This document shows positions 1-5,385 of a DNA stretch of 6,816 nucleotides, piece by piece. A model generated the notes under the pieces. The model worked only from the letters and a program-made list of their open reading frames with translations, was not told the DNA's origin and did no database searches. Source of the DNA: an uncultured Veillonella sp. (GTDB lineage Bacteria > Bacillota > Negativicutes > Veillonellales > Veillonellaceae); assembly GCA_934216375.1 (NCBI GenBank), contig CAKQBP010000074.1, forward strand, positions 1 to 6,816, written 5' to 3'. The translations under genes were made by a program, and so were the position numbers. Within the stretch, counting starts at the first letter, position 1, and each line of letters begins with the position of its first letter.

Positions 1-692
1 TAGAAATCGTACCAGCGGGTAAAGCTCGAGATATGGGGTTTGATCGTTCCATGGTAATGGCGTATGGCCAAGATGATCGCGTGTGTGCCTATACATCCTT
101 GGTAGCAATGCTTGAAGTGGATAATGTAAAGCGTACTACCTGTTGCTTACTTGTAGATAAAGAGGAAATTGGTTCTGTAGGTGCTACAGGTATGCAATCA
201 CGCTTCTTTGAAAATGCAGTGGCTGAAATTTTAACACTTATGGGTAAACCTAATTCTGTAAGTGTACGTCGTACGTTGGAGAAATCTCGTATGTTATCCT
301 CCGATGTAAGTGCCGGTTATGATCCACTCTATGCGTCTGCATATGAAAAGAAAAATGCTTCCTACCTTGGCATGGGCGTAGTATTCAATAAATTTACAGG
401 CTCTCGTGGTAAAGCTGGTTCTAACGATGCTAATGCTGAGTATATGGGCTTTATCCGTCGTGTCATGGAATCTAACAATGTAACATACCAAACGGCAGAG
501 CTTGGTAAGGTTGATTTAGGTGGTGGTGGCACCATTGCGTACATCATGGCTCTTTATGGTATGAATGTCATCGACTGTGGTGTAGCCGTTCTTAGCATGC
601 ATGCTCCTTGGGAGGTTACATCTAAGGCTGATATTTACGAGGCTAAACAATGCTATGTGGCGTTCTTAAATGCAGCTGATGAATCAATCTAA
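1..692 (+). CDS. M18-family zinc aminopeptidase, C-terminal part (5' end outside window)
   Basis: This metallo-exopeptidase removes N-terminal amino acids from peptides, probably in the cytoplasm, using a two-zinc site. The reading frame is already open at position 3 (E-I-V-P-A-G-K-A-R-D), so the gene starts before the window and the ATG at 33 is internal. The visible part has the M18 hallmarks in order: GKARDMGFDRS, then GQDDR (Asp pair at 72-77, metal ligand), DKEEIGS (Glu-Glu at 162-167, catalytic base and ligand), SSDVSAGYDP (Asp at 303-305, ligand), GSNDANAEY, ELGKVDLGGGGTIA, and LSMHAPWE (His at 600-602, last ligand). All expected ligands in this half are intact and the frame ends normally at TAA, so the enzyme is probably active. 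About 230 codons are present of a family length near 430-470. The family assignment is firm, but the peptide preference cannot be read from the sequence. Confidence 0.93.
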   Translation, partial: EIVPAGKARDMGFDRSMVMAYGQDDRVCAYTSLVAMLEVDNVKRTTCCLLVDKEEIGSVGATGMQSRFFENAVAEILTLMGKPNSVSVRRTLEKSRMLSSDVSAGYDPLYASAYEKKNASYLGMGVVFNKFTGSRGKAGSNDANAEYMGFIRRVMESNNVTYQTAELGKVDLGGGGTIAYIMALYGMNVIDCGVAVLSMHAPWEVTSKADIYEAKQCYVAFLNAADESI

Positions 693-695
693 GAT

Positions 696-727
696 AATGG
701 GGCTTTCACCAATGGTAAAAGTCCATT
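696..727 (+). other. Intercistronic hairpin between the aminopeptidase gene and the 125-residue ORF
   Basis: An imperfect inverted repeat begins 4 bases after the aminopeptidase stop codon. AATGGG (696-701) pairs with TCCATT (722-727, one G-T pair). After one bulged G, CTTT (703-706) pairs with AAAG (718-721), and ACC (708-710) can pair with GGT (714-716). The tail after the stem is CTTTGTGGGG, which lacks a proper T run, so this is not a convincing intrinsic terminator. It may be an RNA-processing or stability element, or chance. It sits immediately upstream of the next gene's ribosome binding region, so it could also affect its translation. Confidence 0.35.
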
Positions 728-742
728 CTTTGTGGGGTGTAT

Positions 743-1120
743 ATGAAGCAAACAGAATTAGGCGCAGCTATAGAGTCTGCGAAAGGAGAGGCTACAGAGG
801 TCAAGACTGTAAAGGTAGATATTTTTGACATCCCTGAAACGAAGGTTGAAGAATATATTTCTAATCGTGAAGAGGTAGCAGAAGCAGCAGCGCAGGTTAT
901 GAAATCATACTGTGTTACTGTAAAACGTGAAACCTTAGATCCTGAAGAAGGGGAAGCAGTGGTTGGTTACTATGTAACGGGTGAAATTCTAATGTGCGTC
1001 ATCTTGGACCCATTTGAAGTGCCTGTTATGAAGGTAGCTCTTGATAAAGGGACTCTTAAGGACTATATTTTAGCAGCTAATGATTTAACAGAAGACATGT
1101 TAGCGTCTCTTGAAAAGTAA
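743..1120 (+). CDS. Hypothetical protein, 125 residues
   Basis: I do not recognise this protein. It is soluble-looking, with no signal peptide or membrane segment, and it is acidic and rich in Glu, Lys, Val and Ala. An N-terminal charged stretch leads into a probable amphipathic helix (about residues 37-52, around SNREEVAEAAAQVMKSY). A strand-rich middle follows (YCVTVKRE, then GYYVTGEILMCVILDPFEVPVMKVAL), and a short helical C terminus ends in LASLEK. There are no cysteine clusters or nucleotide-binding motifs. The ATG at 743 is chosen because GGGG at 734-737 can act as a weak Shine-Dalgarno site. A GTG at 737 would add only two residues and would overlap that site. An AGGAG at 784-788 is internal and has no suitable in-frame start after it. 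The gene lies 50 bp after the aminopeptidase gene and may be co-transcribed with it. Codon use resembles its neighbours, so it is probably a real gene. Confidence 0.75.
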   Translation: MKQTELGAAIESAKGEATEVKTVKVDIFDIPETKVEEYISNREEVAEAAAQVMKSYCVTVKRETLDPEEGEAVVGYYVTGEILMCVILDPFEVPVMKVALDKGTLKDYILAANDLTEDMLASLEK

Positions 1121-1176
1121 AAGGATTTCGTATCTTAATGTGTTCTATAAATGGACAAATGTAAAATACTTTAACC

Positions 1177-1194
1177 TGCTACATTGATGTAGTA
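1177..1194. promoter_or_regulatory. Palindrome overlapping the importer promoter, candidate operator
   Basis: CTACAT-TG-ATGTAG (1179-1192) is a perfect 6+6 inverted repeat. It extends by a G-T and a T-A pair to 1177-1194. It covers the proposed -35 hexamer (1184-1189), where a dimeric repressor could block RNA polymerase. Flanking CTTTA (1169-1173) and TAAAG (1193-1197) are also complementary. No T run follows, so it is not a terminator for the upstream gene. The regulator is unknown. The candidate signal is an aromatic amino acid, inferred only from the operon content. Confidence 0.45.
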
Positions 1195-1212
1195 AAGAAA
1201 TTTGTTTATAAT
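1184..1212 (+). promoter_or_regulatory. Promoter of the ABC importer operon
   Basis: The -35 TTGATG (1184-1189) and the -10 TATAAT (1207-1212) are separated by exactly 17 bp, a near-ideal housekeeping sigma arrangement with a perfect -10. Transcription would start near 1219, leaving a leader of about 33 nt with AGGAAGG (1237-1243) placed 8 nt before the ATG. No T-box motif or leader peptide is visible in the 131-bp gap, so control is more likely at initiation (see the overlapping palindrome). Confidence 0.7.
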
Positions 1213-1251
1213 AGATGTATTATAGTCATTGCAGATAGGAAGGAAATCCCC

Positions 1252-2229
1252 ATGAACTTGAAAAAAGGTATTGCCCTAGCGCTCACGGCGGCAGCATTGT
1301 TGGCGTTTACAGGCTGTGGCTCAAATGGAACTACATCGAATGGTGAATATAAAGTTGGTGTTGTACAGCTGGTAGAACATCCTGCACTAGATGCGGCAAA
1401 TAAGGGCTTTGTTGATGCGCTAAAAGAAAAAGGTTTGGCAGAAAAGATTACTTTTGATCAACAAAATGCGCAAGCTGATCAATCTAATTTGAATAGTATT
1501 GCACAGCGTTTCGTATCCGATCGGAAAAACTTGATTTTAGCAATTGCTACGCCAGCGGCTCAATCCATGGCGAATGCAACTCATGATATTCCAATCTTAG
1601 GTACAGCAATTACTGATTACGAGGCAGCTAAACTTGTTAAATCCAATCAAAAACCTGGTGGTAATGTATCTGGTACGTCTGACATGAATCCAGTAGAGCA
1701 ACAAGTAGATCTAATTTTACGAGTAATGCCAAATGCGAAAACAATTGGTACTATCTATAGCTCAAGCGAAGTAAACTCTCAAATTCAAGTGGAGAAGATG
1801 AAAGCTTATGCAGCTACAAAGGGTATTAAAGTTGAAGAAGTTACAGTTTCCAATGTAAACGATATTCAACAAGCGGCACAAAACCTAGTATCTCAACGTG
1901 TGGATGCAGTTTATGTGCCAACAGATAATGTGGTAGCTTCTGCGATGAGCAATCTTGTAGCTATTACCGATCCAGCAAAAATTCCTGTGTTTGGCGGTGA
2001 AGATAACCACGTAAAAGGTGGGGCAGTTATGTCCTTGTCTGTAGATTACTACAAACTTGGTTACCAGACTGGTTTGATGGCAGCTAAAATTCTAACTGGC
2101 GAAGCTAAAGTTGAAGATATGCCTATCGAAATGCAGAAAGAATTTAAATTAGTTGTGGGAAAAGATAAATTAGAAAAATTGGGCATCACCTTACCAGAGG
2201 ATTTGATGAACAAGGCGACTATGATTTAA
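1252..2229 (+). CDS. ABC transporter substrate-binding lipoprotein, TrpX-like (full-length copy)
   Basis: This is the extracytoplasmic solute receptor of an amino-acid importer. Family members (ABC_sub_bind, COG2984-type) bind tryptophan or tyrosine in studied cases; the ligand here is inferred, not shown. Residues 1-21 form a lipoprotein signal peptide (basic NLKK, hydrophobic core, then FTG before Cys22). Cys22 would be lipidated and would anchor the protein on the outer face of the cytoplasmic membrane. The mature part is a two-lobed periplasmic-binding fold. Family-typical segments are QLVEHPALDAANKGF (39-53), DQQNAQADQSN (69-79), IATPAAQ, GTAITDY, NVSGTSDMNPVEQQ, SSSEVNSQ, PTDNVVAS and VDYYKLGYQTG. 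The length of 325 residues is normal for the family. AGGAAGG at 1237-1243 supports the start. It is first in the operon, followed after 24 bp by a paralogue that lacks residues equivalent to 55-88 here. The loop FGGEDNHVKGG (247-257) differs from the paralogue and may tune specificity. Confidence 0.9.
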   Translation: MNLKKGIALALTAAALLAFTGCGSNGTTSNGEYKVGVVQLVEHPALDAANKGFVDALKEKGLAEKITFDQQNAQADQSNLNSIAQRFVSDRKNLILAIATPAAQSMANATHDIPILGTAITDYEAAKLVKSNQKPGGNVSGTSDMNPVEQQVDLILRVMPNAKTIGTIYSSSEVNSQIQVEKMKAYAATKGIKVEEVTVSNVNDIQQAAQNLVSQRVDAVYVPTDNVVASAMSNLVAITDPAKIPVFGGEDNHVKGGAVMSLSVDYYKLGYQTGLMAAKILTGEAKVEDMPIEMQKEFKLVVGKDKLEKLGITLPEDLMNKATMI

Positions 2230-2232
2230 TAC

Positions 2233-2251
2233 ATAACTGGTAAGGAGTTAT
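2233..2251 (+). promoter_or_regulatory. Ribosome binding site inside a small palindrome, second binding-protein gene
   Basis: AAGGAG (2242-2247) lies 6 nt before the ATG at 2254 and fixes that start. It sits between the arms of a 6-bp perfect inverted repeat, ATAACT (2233-2238) and AGTTAT (2246-2251), with a 7-nt loop GGTAAGG. The stem is mostly A-T pairs, so it would be weak. A modest effect on the relative output of the two binding proteins is possible but unproven. Confidence 0.35.
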
Positions 2252-2253
2252 AC

Positions 2254-3126
2254 ATGAACTGGAAAAAAGGTATTGTAGTGGCACTTAGTGCCATTGCTGT
2301 TATGGCAATGGTAGCCGGTTGTGGTTCTAATACCGCAACTAATGACCAAAAGAAAATTGGTGTTATTCAATTAGTAGAACATCCATCCCTTGATGCTGCT
2401 AATAAGGGCTTCGTATCTGATAAAAAAGATTTAGTATTAGCTATTGCAACACCTGCGGCTCAGACGATGGCAAATGCTTCTCATGACATGCCAATCATGG
2501 GTACAGCTATTACAGACTACGTGACAGCTAAACTCGTTCAATCTAATGAACGCCCTGGTGGTAATGTATCTGGTACATCCGACATGACACCTGTTGAAAA
2601 AGAGGTTGATCTTATCATAGCATTAGTACCGAACGTAAAGCGTATTGGTGCCATTTATACATCCTCTGAAATCAACTCCCAATTACAAGTTGAAAAAATG
2701 AAAGCCTATGCTGCTACAAAAGGTATTACTGTCGTAGAGGCAACTGTTTCCAACGTAAATGATATTCAACAAGCAGCTACAAATCTTGTAAACCAAGATG
2801 TGCAAGCTATTTATACACCAACAGATAATGTATTAGCATCTGCTATGGCTAACTTGGCACAAATTACAGATGCTGCTAAAATCCCGGTATTTGCTGCTGA
2901 CGAAGGCATGACAATGACTGGTGGCGTAGCAACATATTCTGTTGATTACTATCAATTGGGTTACCAAACAGGTTTAATGGCTGCTAAAGTTCTTGCAGGA
3001 GAAGCAAAAATTGCAGACTTAGCTATTGAGACACAAAAAGAGATTAAGTTAACTGTTAACGAAGAACGTGCTAAAAAATTAGGTATTACGATTCCTGAAG
3101 CTCTTCGTAAAGACATGAAACAATAG
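2254..3126 (+). CDS. TrpX-like substrate-binding lipoprotein paralogue with internal 34-residue deletion
   Basis: This is a tandem paralogue of the preceding binding protein. The signal peptide is intact: NWKK, a hydrophobic core, and lipobox VAGC with Cys23. Conserved segments include QLVEHPSLDAANKGF (39-53), IATPAAQT, GTAITDY, NVSGTSDMTPVEKE, TSSEINSQ, TPTDN and VDYYQLGYQTG. At residue 53 it jumps from NKGF straight to VSDKKD, omitting the 34 residues that are 55-88 in the neighbour, including its QNAQADQSN motif. From there the two align without gaps until the C-terminal tail (offset exactly 34). The result is 290 residues against about 325. The missing piece should contain an early strand and helices of the N-terminal lobe, so folding or binding may be impaired. 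However, the frame is kept and no stop codons have accumulated. The loop FAADEGMTMTGG (213-224) differs from copy one. It could be a decaying copy, a recent deletion allele or a specialised variant. The start is fixed by AAGGAG at 2242-2247. Confidence 0.85.
   Translation: MNWKKGIVVALSAIAVMAMVAGCGSNTATNDQKKIGVIQLVEHPSLDAANKGFVSDKKDLVLAIATPAAQTMANASHDMPIMGTAITDYVTAKLVQSNERPGGNVSGTSDMTPVEKEVDLIIALVPNVKRIGAIYTSSEINSQLQVEKMKAYAATKGITVVEATVSNVNDIQQAATNLVNQDVQAIYTPTDNVLASAMANLAQITDAAKIPVFAADEGMTMTGGVATYSVDYYQLGYQTGLMAAKVLAGEAKIADLAIETQKEIKLTVNEERAKKLGITIPEALRKDMKQ
2408..2416 (+). other. Deletion junction in the second binding-protein gene
   Basis: The junction reads GGCTTCGTATC, with TTCGT at 2410-2414. 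In the intact neighbouring gene the left flank is GGCTTTGTTGA (1407-1417) and the right flank is GTTTCGTATCC (1508-1518). The junction therefore looks like the left flank fused to the right flank across a TTCGT/TTTGT-type short repeat. That is what replication slippage or recombination between short direct repeats would leave after loss of 102 bp. Confidence 0.6.
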
Positions 3127-3137
3127 AGGAGATTTTA

Positions 3138-4010
3138 ATGTTAGATTTAGTGGTAGGCACCATAACCACAGGCCTTTTATGGTCTTTGTTAGCGGTCGGC
3201 GTATTCATAACCTTCCGTGTATTAGATGTGGCTGACTTAACTGTGGAAGGTACGTTCCCAATGGGGGCGGCCATTTCTGCTATTTTAATTACAAGTGGTA
3301 TGAATCCAATCCTTTCCATTTTACTTGCCGGTGTGGGTGGTATGATAGCAGGTGCTGTAACAGGCTGGATTCATACAAAATTGAAAATTCCTGCATTATT
3401 GGCCGGTATTTTGACAATGATTGCATTGTACTCTGTAAACCTTCACATCATGGGCAAAGCTAATGTATCTTTGCTTCGAATGGATACAATTTATACGATT
3501 CTTGGTGGATTTTTCCACACGCCGAATATGTGGTCTGCAGCCATCGTAGGTATTATCGTTGCTGTAGTTGTATGTTTGCTTTTATTTTGGTTCTTCGGTA
3601 CCGAAATTGGTACAGCCTTACGTGCTACAGGTGTTAACCCTCAAATGATTCGCGCTCAAGGCGTAAATACTGATAATATGATCGTTCTTGGCCTTTTGAT
3701 TTCCAATGGCTTTGTTGGTATGTCTGGAGCTCTTATCGGTCAATTCCAAGGCTTTGCTGATGTAGGCATGGGTATTGGTACCATCGTTATTGGTTTGGCT
3801 TCTGTAATCATTGGTGAAGTAGTATTTGGTACGAAATCCTTCGTACGCAGTCTCATCGCTGTAGTACTTGGTTCTATAGTATATCGTATCGTTATTGCTG
3901 CCGTTCTCTACATGGGTATGCCACCAAATGATTTGAAATTATTCACTGCAATTCTTGTTGCCATCGCGCTTTCCCTACCTACATTGAAAGCAAAATGGTT
4001 GGCTCGTTAA
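3138..4010 (+). CDS. ABC transporter permease, TrpY-like
   Basis: This is the membrane channel subunit of the importer, of the branched-chain-amino-acid/ribose-type permease superfamily (BPD_transp_2-like, COG4120-type). It probably works as a homodimer, because only one permease gene is present. The 290 residues are very hydrophobic, with about eight or nine likely membrane helices, near 5-25, 40-53, 57-78, 85-104, 132-153, 182-201, 211-230, 235-257 and 268-284. Features typical of this family are FRVLDVADLTVEGTFPMGAA (26-45) and KIPALLAGILTMIALYSVNL (83-102). The cytoplasmic loop TALRATGVNPQMIRAQGVN (159-177) would be the coupling region that contacts the ATPase. The start at 3138 is supported by AGAGGAG (3125-3131) just before it. 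The gene lies 11 bp after the second binding-protein gene and 10 bp before the ATPase gene, so translation is probably closely linked. Substrate choice is inferred from the binding proteins. Confidence 0.92.
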   Translation: MLDLVVGTITTGLLWSLLAVGVFITFRVLDVADLTVEGTFPMGAAISAILITSGMNPILSILLAGVGGMIAGAVTGWIHTKLKIPALLAGILTMIALYSVNLHIMGKANVSLLRMDTIYTILGGFFHTPNMWSAAIVGIIVAVVVCLLLFWFFGTEIGTALRATGVNPQMIRAQGVNTDNMIVLGLLISNGFVGMSGALIGQFQGFADVGMGIGTIVIGLASVIIGEVVFGTKSFVRSLIAVVLGSIVYRIVIAAVLYMGMPPNDLKLFTAILVAIALSLPTLKAKWLAR

Positions 4011-4020
4011 GGAGGACACT

Positions 4021-4818
4021 ATGTTAGAAGTAAAAAATATGGTAAAAACCTTCTTTAAGGGCACAATTAATGAAAAGACTGCATTACAAGGCATTAATCT
4101 TCGTCTAGAAGAGGGTGATTTTTGTACTGTCATTGGTGGTAATGGTGCTGGTAAAAGTACTTTATTAAACTCCATTGCTGGTGTATTTCCAGTAGATGAA
4201 GGATCCATTACAATTAATGAGATTGATGTGACAAAAATGCCAGAATACAAACGTGCTAAATACATTGGTCGTGTATTCCAAGACCCTATGGTTGGTACTG
4301 CTGGTAATATGCAAATCGAGGAAAACTTGATTCTTGCTATGCGCCGTGGTAAAAGCTTAGGTCTTAAATGGGCTTTCAAAGATAGTGAACAAGCATTTTT
4401 CAAGGAACGTCTTGCATTATTAGGCTTGGGTCTTGAAGATCGTTTATCTGCTCGTATGGGCCTACTATCTGGTGGTCAACGTCAATCCATTACATTGTTA
4501 ATGGCTACCATGCTTCGTCCAGAACTCTTATTATTGGATGAACATACTGCGGCACTTGACCCTAAGACTGCAGAAAATGTGTTGCAACTAACAGATAAAC
4601 TCGTTGCAGAACATAATCTAACAACTCTTATGATTACTCATAATATGCGTGATGCATTGCGCTTTGGTAATCGCCTCATCATGATGGACTCCGGTCGAAT
4701 CATCTATGATGTAAAAGGGGAAGAAAAGAAAAAATTAACAGTTGCTGACTTACTTCAAAAGTTCGAAGTAGCTGGGGAAGGTGCATTAAGCGATCGTATG
4801 ATGCTCGGTTCAAAATAA
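4021..4818 (+). CDS. ABC transporter ATP-binding protein, TrpZ-like
   Basis: This is the cytoplasmic ATPase that drives the importer, probably a homodimer docked on the permease. All nucleotide-binding motifs are intact in 265 residues: Walker A GGNGAGKS (39-46), Q-loop Gln87 in VFQDP, signature LSGGQ (149-153), Walker B LLLLD (169-173) with catalytic Glu174, D-loop around Ala178-Leu179-Asp180, and switch His207 in MITHNMRDAL. The sequence after Walker B is DEHTAALDP rather than the common DEPTAALDP. I believe this is seen in the COG1101-type relatives that pair with these permeases, so it is not a defect. The start is fixed by AAGGAGG (4009-4015), which overlaps the permease stop codon. It is the last gene of the operon, with a terminator 30 bp downstream. 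Confidence 0.94.
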   Translation: MLEVKNMVKTFFKGTINEKTALQGINLRLEEGDFCTVIGGNGAGKSTLLNSIAGVFPVDEGSITINEIDVTKMPEYKRAKYIGRVFQDPMVGTAGNMQIEENLILAMRRGKSLGLKWAFKDSEQAFFKERLALLGLGLEDRLSARMGLLSGGQRQSITLLMATMLRPELLLLDEHTAALDPKTAENVLQLTDKLVAEHNLTTLMITHNMRDALRFGNRLIMMDSGRIIYDVKGEEKKKLTVADLLQKFEVAGEGALSDRMMLGSK

Positions 4819-4848
4819 GCGAACTCATTATACTCAGCTTAAACAAAC

Positions 4849-4873
4849 GAGAGGAGATTATCCTCTCTTTTTT
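4849..4873 (+). terminator. Rho-independent terminator of the ABC importer operon
   Basis: GAGAGGA (4849-4855) and TCCTCTC (4861-4867) form a perfect 7-bp stem around a 5-nt loop, followed directly by six T residues (4868-4873). It lies 30 bp after the ATPase stop codon and upstream of the rpsO promoter, so it separates the two transcription units. Confidence 0.9.
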
Positions 4874-4883
4874 CATGAAAACC

Positions 4884-4912
4884 TTTACACTAATGTGATT
4901 ATACTGTATACT
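4884..4912 (+). promoter_or_regulatory. Promoter of rpsO
   Basis: TTTACA (4884-4889) and TATACT (4907-4912) are separated by 17 bp, with each hexamer matching the housekeeping consensus at five of six positions. The predicted start near 4919 gives a leader of about 90 nt before the rpsO ATG, unusually long for a simple ribosome binding site and consistent with a regulatory leader. Confidence 0.72.
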
Positions 4913-4933
4913 TAACTAAGTCATTAGACATAT

Positions 4934-4999
4934 CGTAAGCGAAGTATTCGATTCTCCAACGGTTACTTAAGCTTATCGGGATTATAATTTTTTAGGAGG
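4934..4999 (+). promoter_or_regulatory. Structured rpsO leader, candidate S15 autoregulatory RNA element
   Basis: The leader can fold into a long stem-loop. CG (4934-4935) pairs with CG (4977-4978), and TAAGC (4936-4940) pairs with GCTTA (4971-4975). A small internal loop follows (G4941 against A4969-A4970), then AAGTA (4942-4946) pairs with TACTT (4964-4968), leaving a 17-nt apical region. Within that loop CTCC (4954-4957) is complementary to GGAG (4995-4998) of the Shine-Dalgarno sequence AGGAGG, with T4953-G4999 as an extra wobble. A pseudoknot could therefore hide the ribosome binding site. S15 represses its own mRNA through different leader folds in several bacterial lineages, including a pseudoknot in E. 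coli. Applying that here is an inference from pairing done by eye. Confidence 0.45.
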
Positions 5000-5007
5000 T
5001 AACATTA

Positions 5008-5274
5008 ATGTTAACTACAGAAGCTAAATTAGCAGTAATTAAAGAATACGCTACTCATGAAGGTGACACTGGTTCTCCAGAAGTACAAGTTGCGATTTTG
5101 ACAAGCCGCATCACATACTTAACTGAACACTTGAAAGAACACAAAAAAGACCATCATTCCCGTCGTGGTTTGTTGAAATTGGTTGGTCAACGCCGTAACA
5201 TGCTTGACTACCTTCGTCGTAAAGATATCGAACGTTATCGTTCTCTTATCGAACGCCTTGGTCTTCGTAAATAA
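5008..5274 (+). CDS. rpsO: 30S ribosomal protein S15
   Basis: This is a primary-binding small-subunit protein that contacts the 16S rRNA central domain three-way junction and takes part in an intersubunit bridge. The 88 residues match the usual family length. Diagnostic segments are [11 protein letters not shown] (19-29), the [18 protein letters not shown] stretch with the conserved His-Asp-His-His-Ser-Arg-Arg core, and the C-terminal helix [15 protein letters not shown]. The start is fixed by AGGAGG (4994-4999) 8 nt before the ATG. The gene has its own promoter and leader and ends at a strong terminator, so it can be expressed as a single-gene unit. The neighbouring order rpsO-pnp is widely conserved. 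Confidence 0.98.
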   Translation: MLTTEAKLAVIKEYATHEGDTGSPEVQVAILTSRITYLTEHLKEHKKDHHSRRGLLKLVGQRRNMLDYLRRKDIERYRSLIERLGLRK

Positions 5275-5282
5275 TAAAATTA

Positions 5283-5311
5283 GCCGTCCTTTAGGACGGC
5301 TTTTTTATTTT
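5283..5311 (+). terminator. Rho-independent terminator after rpsO
   Basis: GCCGTCC (5283-5289) and GGACGGC (5294-5300) form a perfect GC-rich 7-bp stem with loop TTTA, followed by six Ts, an A and four more Ts. It begins 9 bp after the rpsO stop codon. It should strongly limit read-through into pnp, leaving pnp to depend at least partly on its own promoter. Confidence 0.93.
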
Positions 5312-5314
5312 GAA

Positions 5315-5344
5315 TTGGCTATTTAGCTTTAATTGATATATAAT
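5315..5344 (+). promoter_or_regulatory. Candidate promoter of pnp
   Basis: A perfect -10 TATAAT (5339-5344) lies 18 bp after TTGGCT (5315-5320), a weaker -35 with four of six consensus bases. It sits in the 111-bp gap between the rpsO terminator and pnp, which makes biological sense. The predicted start is about 35 nt before the ATG. No strong hairpin is visible in that short leader. Confidence 0.55.
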
Positions 5345-5385
5345 TAGAAGGTATACATATAAGAAGATTTTTAGGAGGAATAGGA

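Noticed and set aside
33..35. ATG at 33 as the true start of the aminopeptidase gene
   Set aside because: The frame is open upstream to the window edge and encodes conserved M18 residues (VPAGKARD) before this Met, so the ATG is internal.
1121..1251. T-box or tryptophan leader-peptide attenuator ahead of the importer operon
   Set aside because: The gap is only 131 bp. I find no T-box core motif, no Trp- or Tyr-rich leader ORF and no terminator/antiterminator pair. The palindrome there has no following T run.
2254..3126. Calling the second binding-protein gene an outright pseudogene
   Set aside because: The loss is exactly 102 bp, keeps the frame, and leaves signal peptide, lipobox and other family motifs intact, with a good ribosome binding site. 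Function is uncertain but the ORF is not broken.
3975..4403. 142-codon open frame on the - strand opposite the permease end and ATPase start
   Set aside because: It overlaps two well-supported genes with intact motifs on the + strand, has no recognisable product, and is best explained as a shadow of their codon pattern.
4978..4993. Premature terminator (attenuator) in the rpsO leader from the T run at 4988-4993
   Set aside because: The T run begins about 9 nt after the end of the stem and is not directly attached to a GC-rich hairpin. It is more likely an unstructured U-rich stretch before the ribosome binding site.
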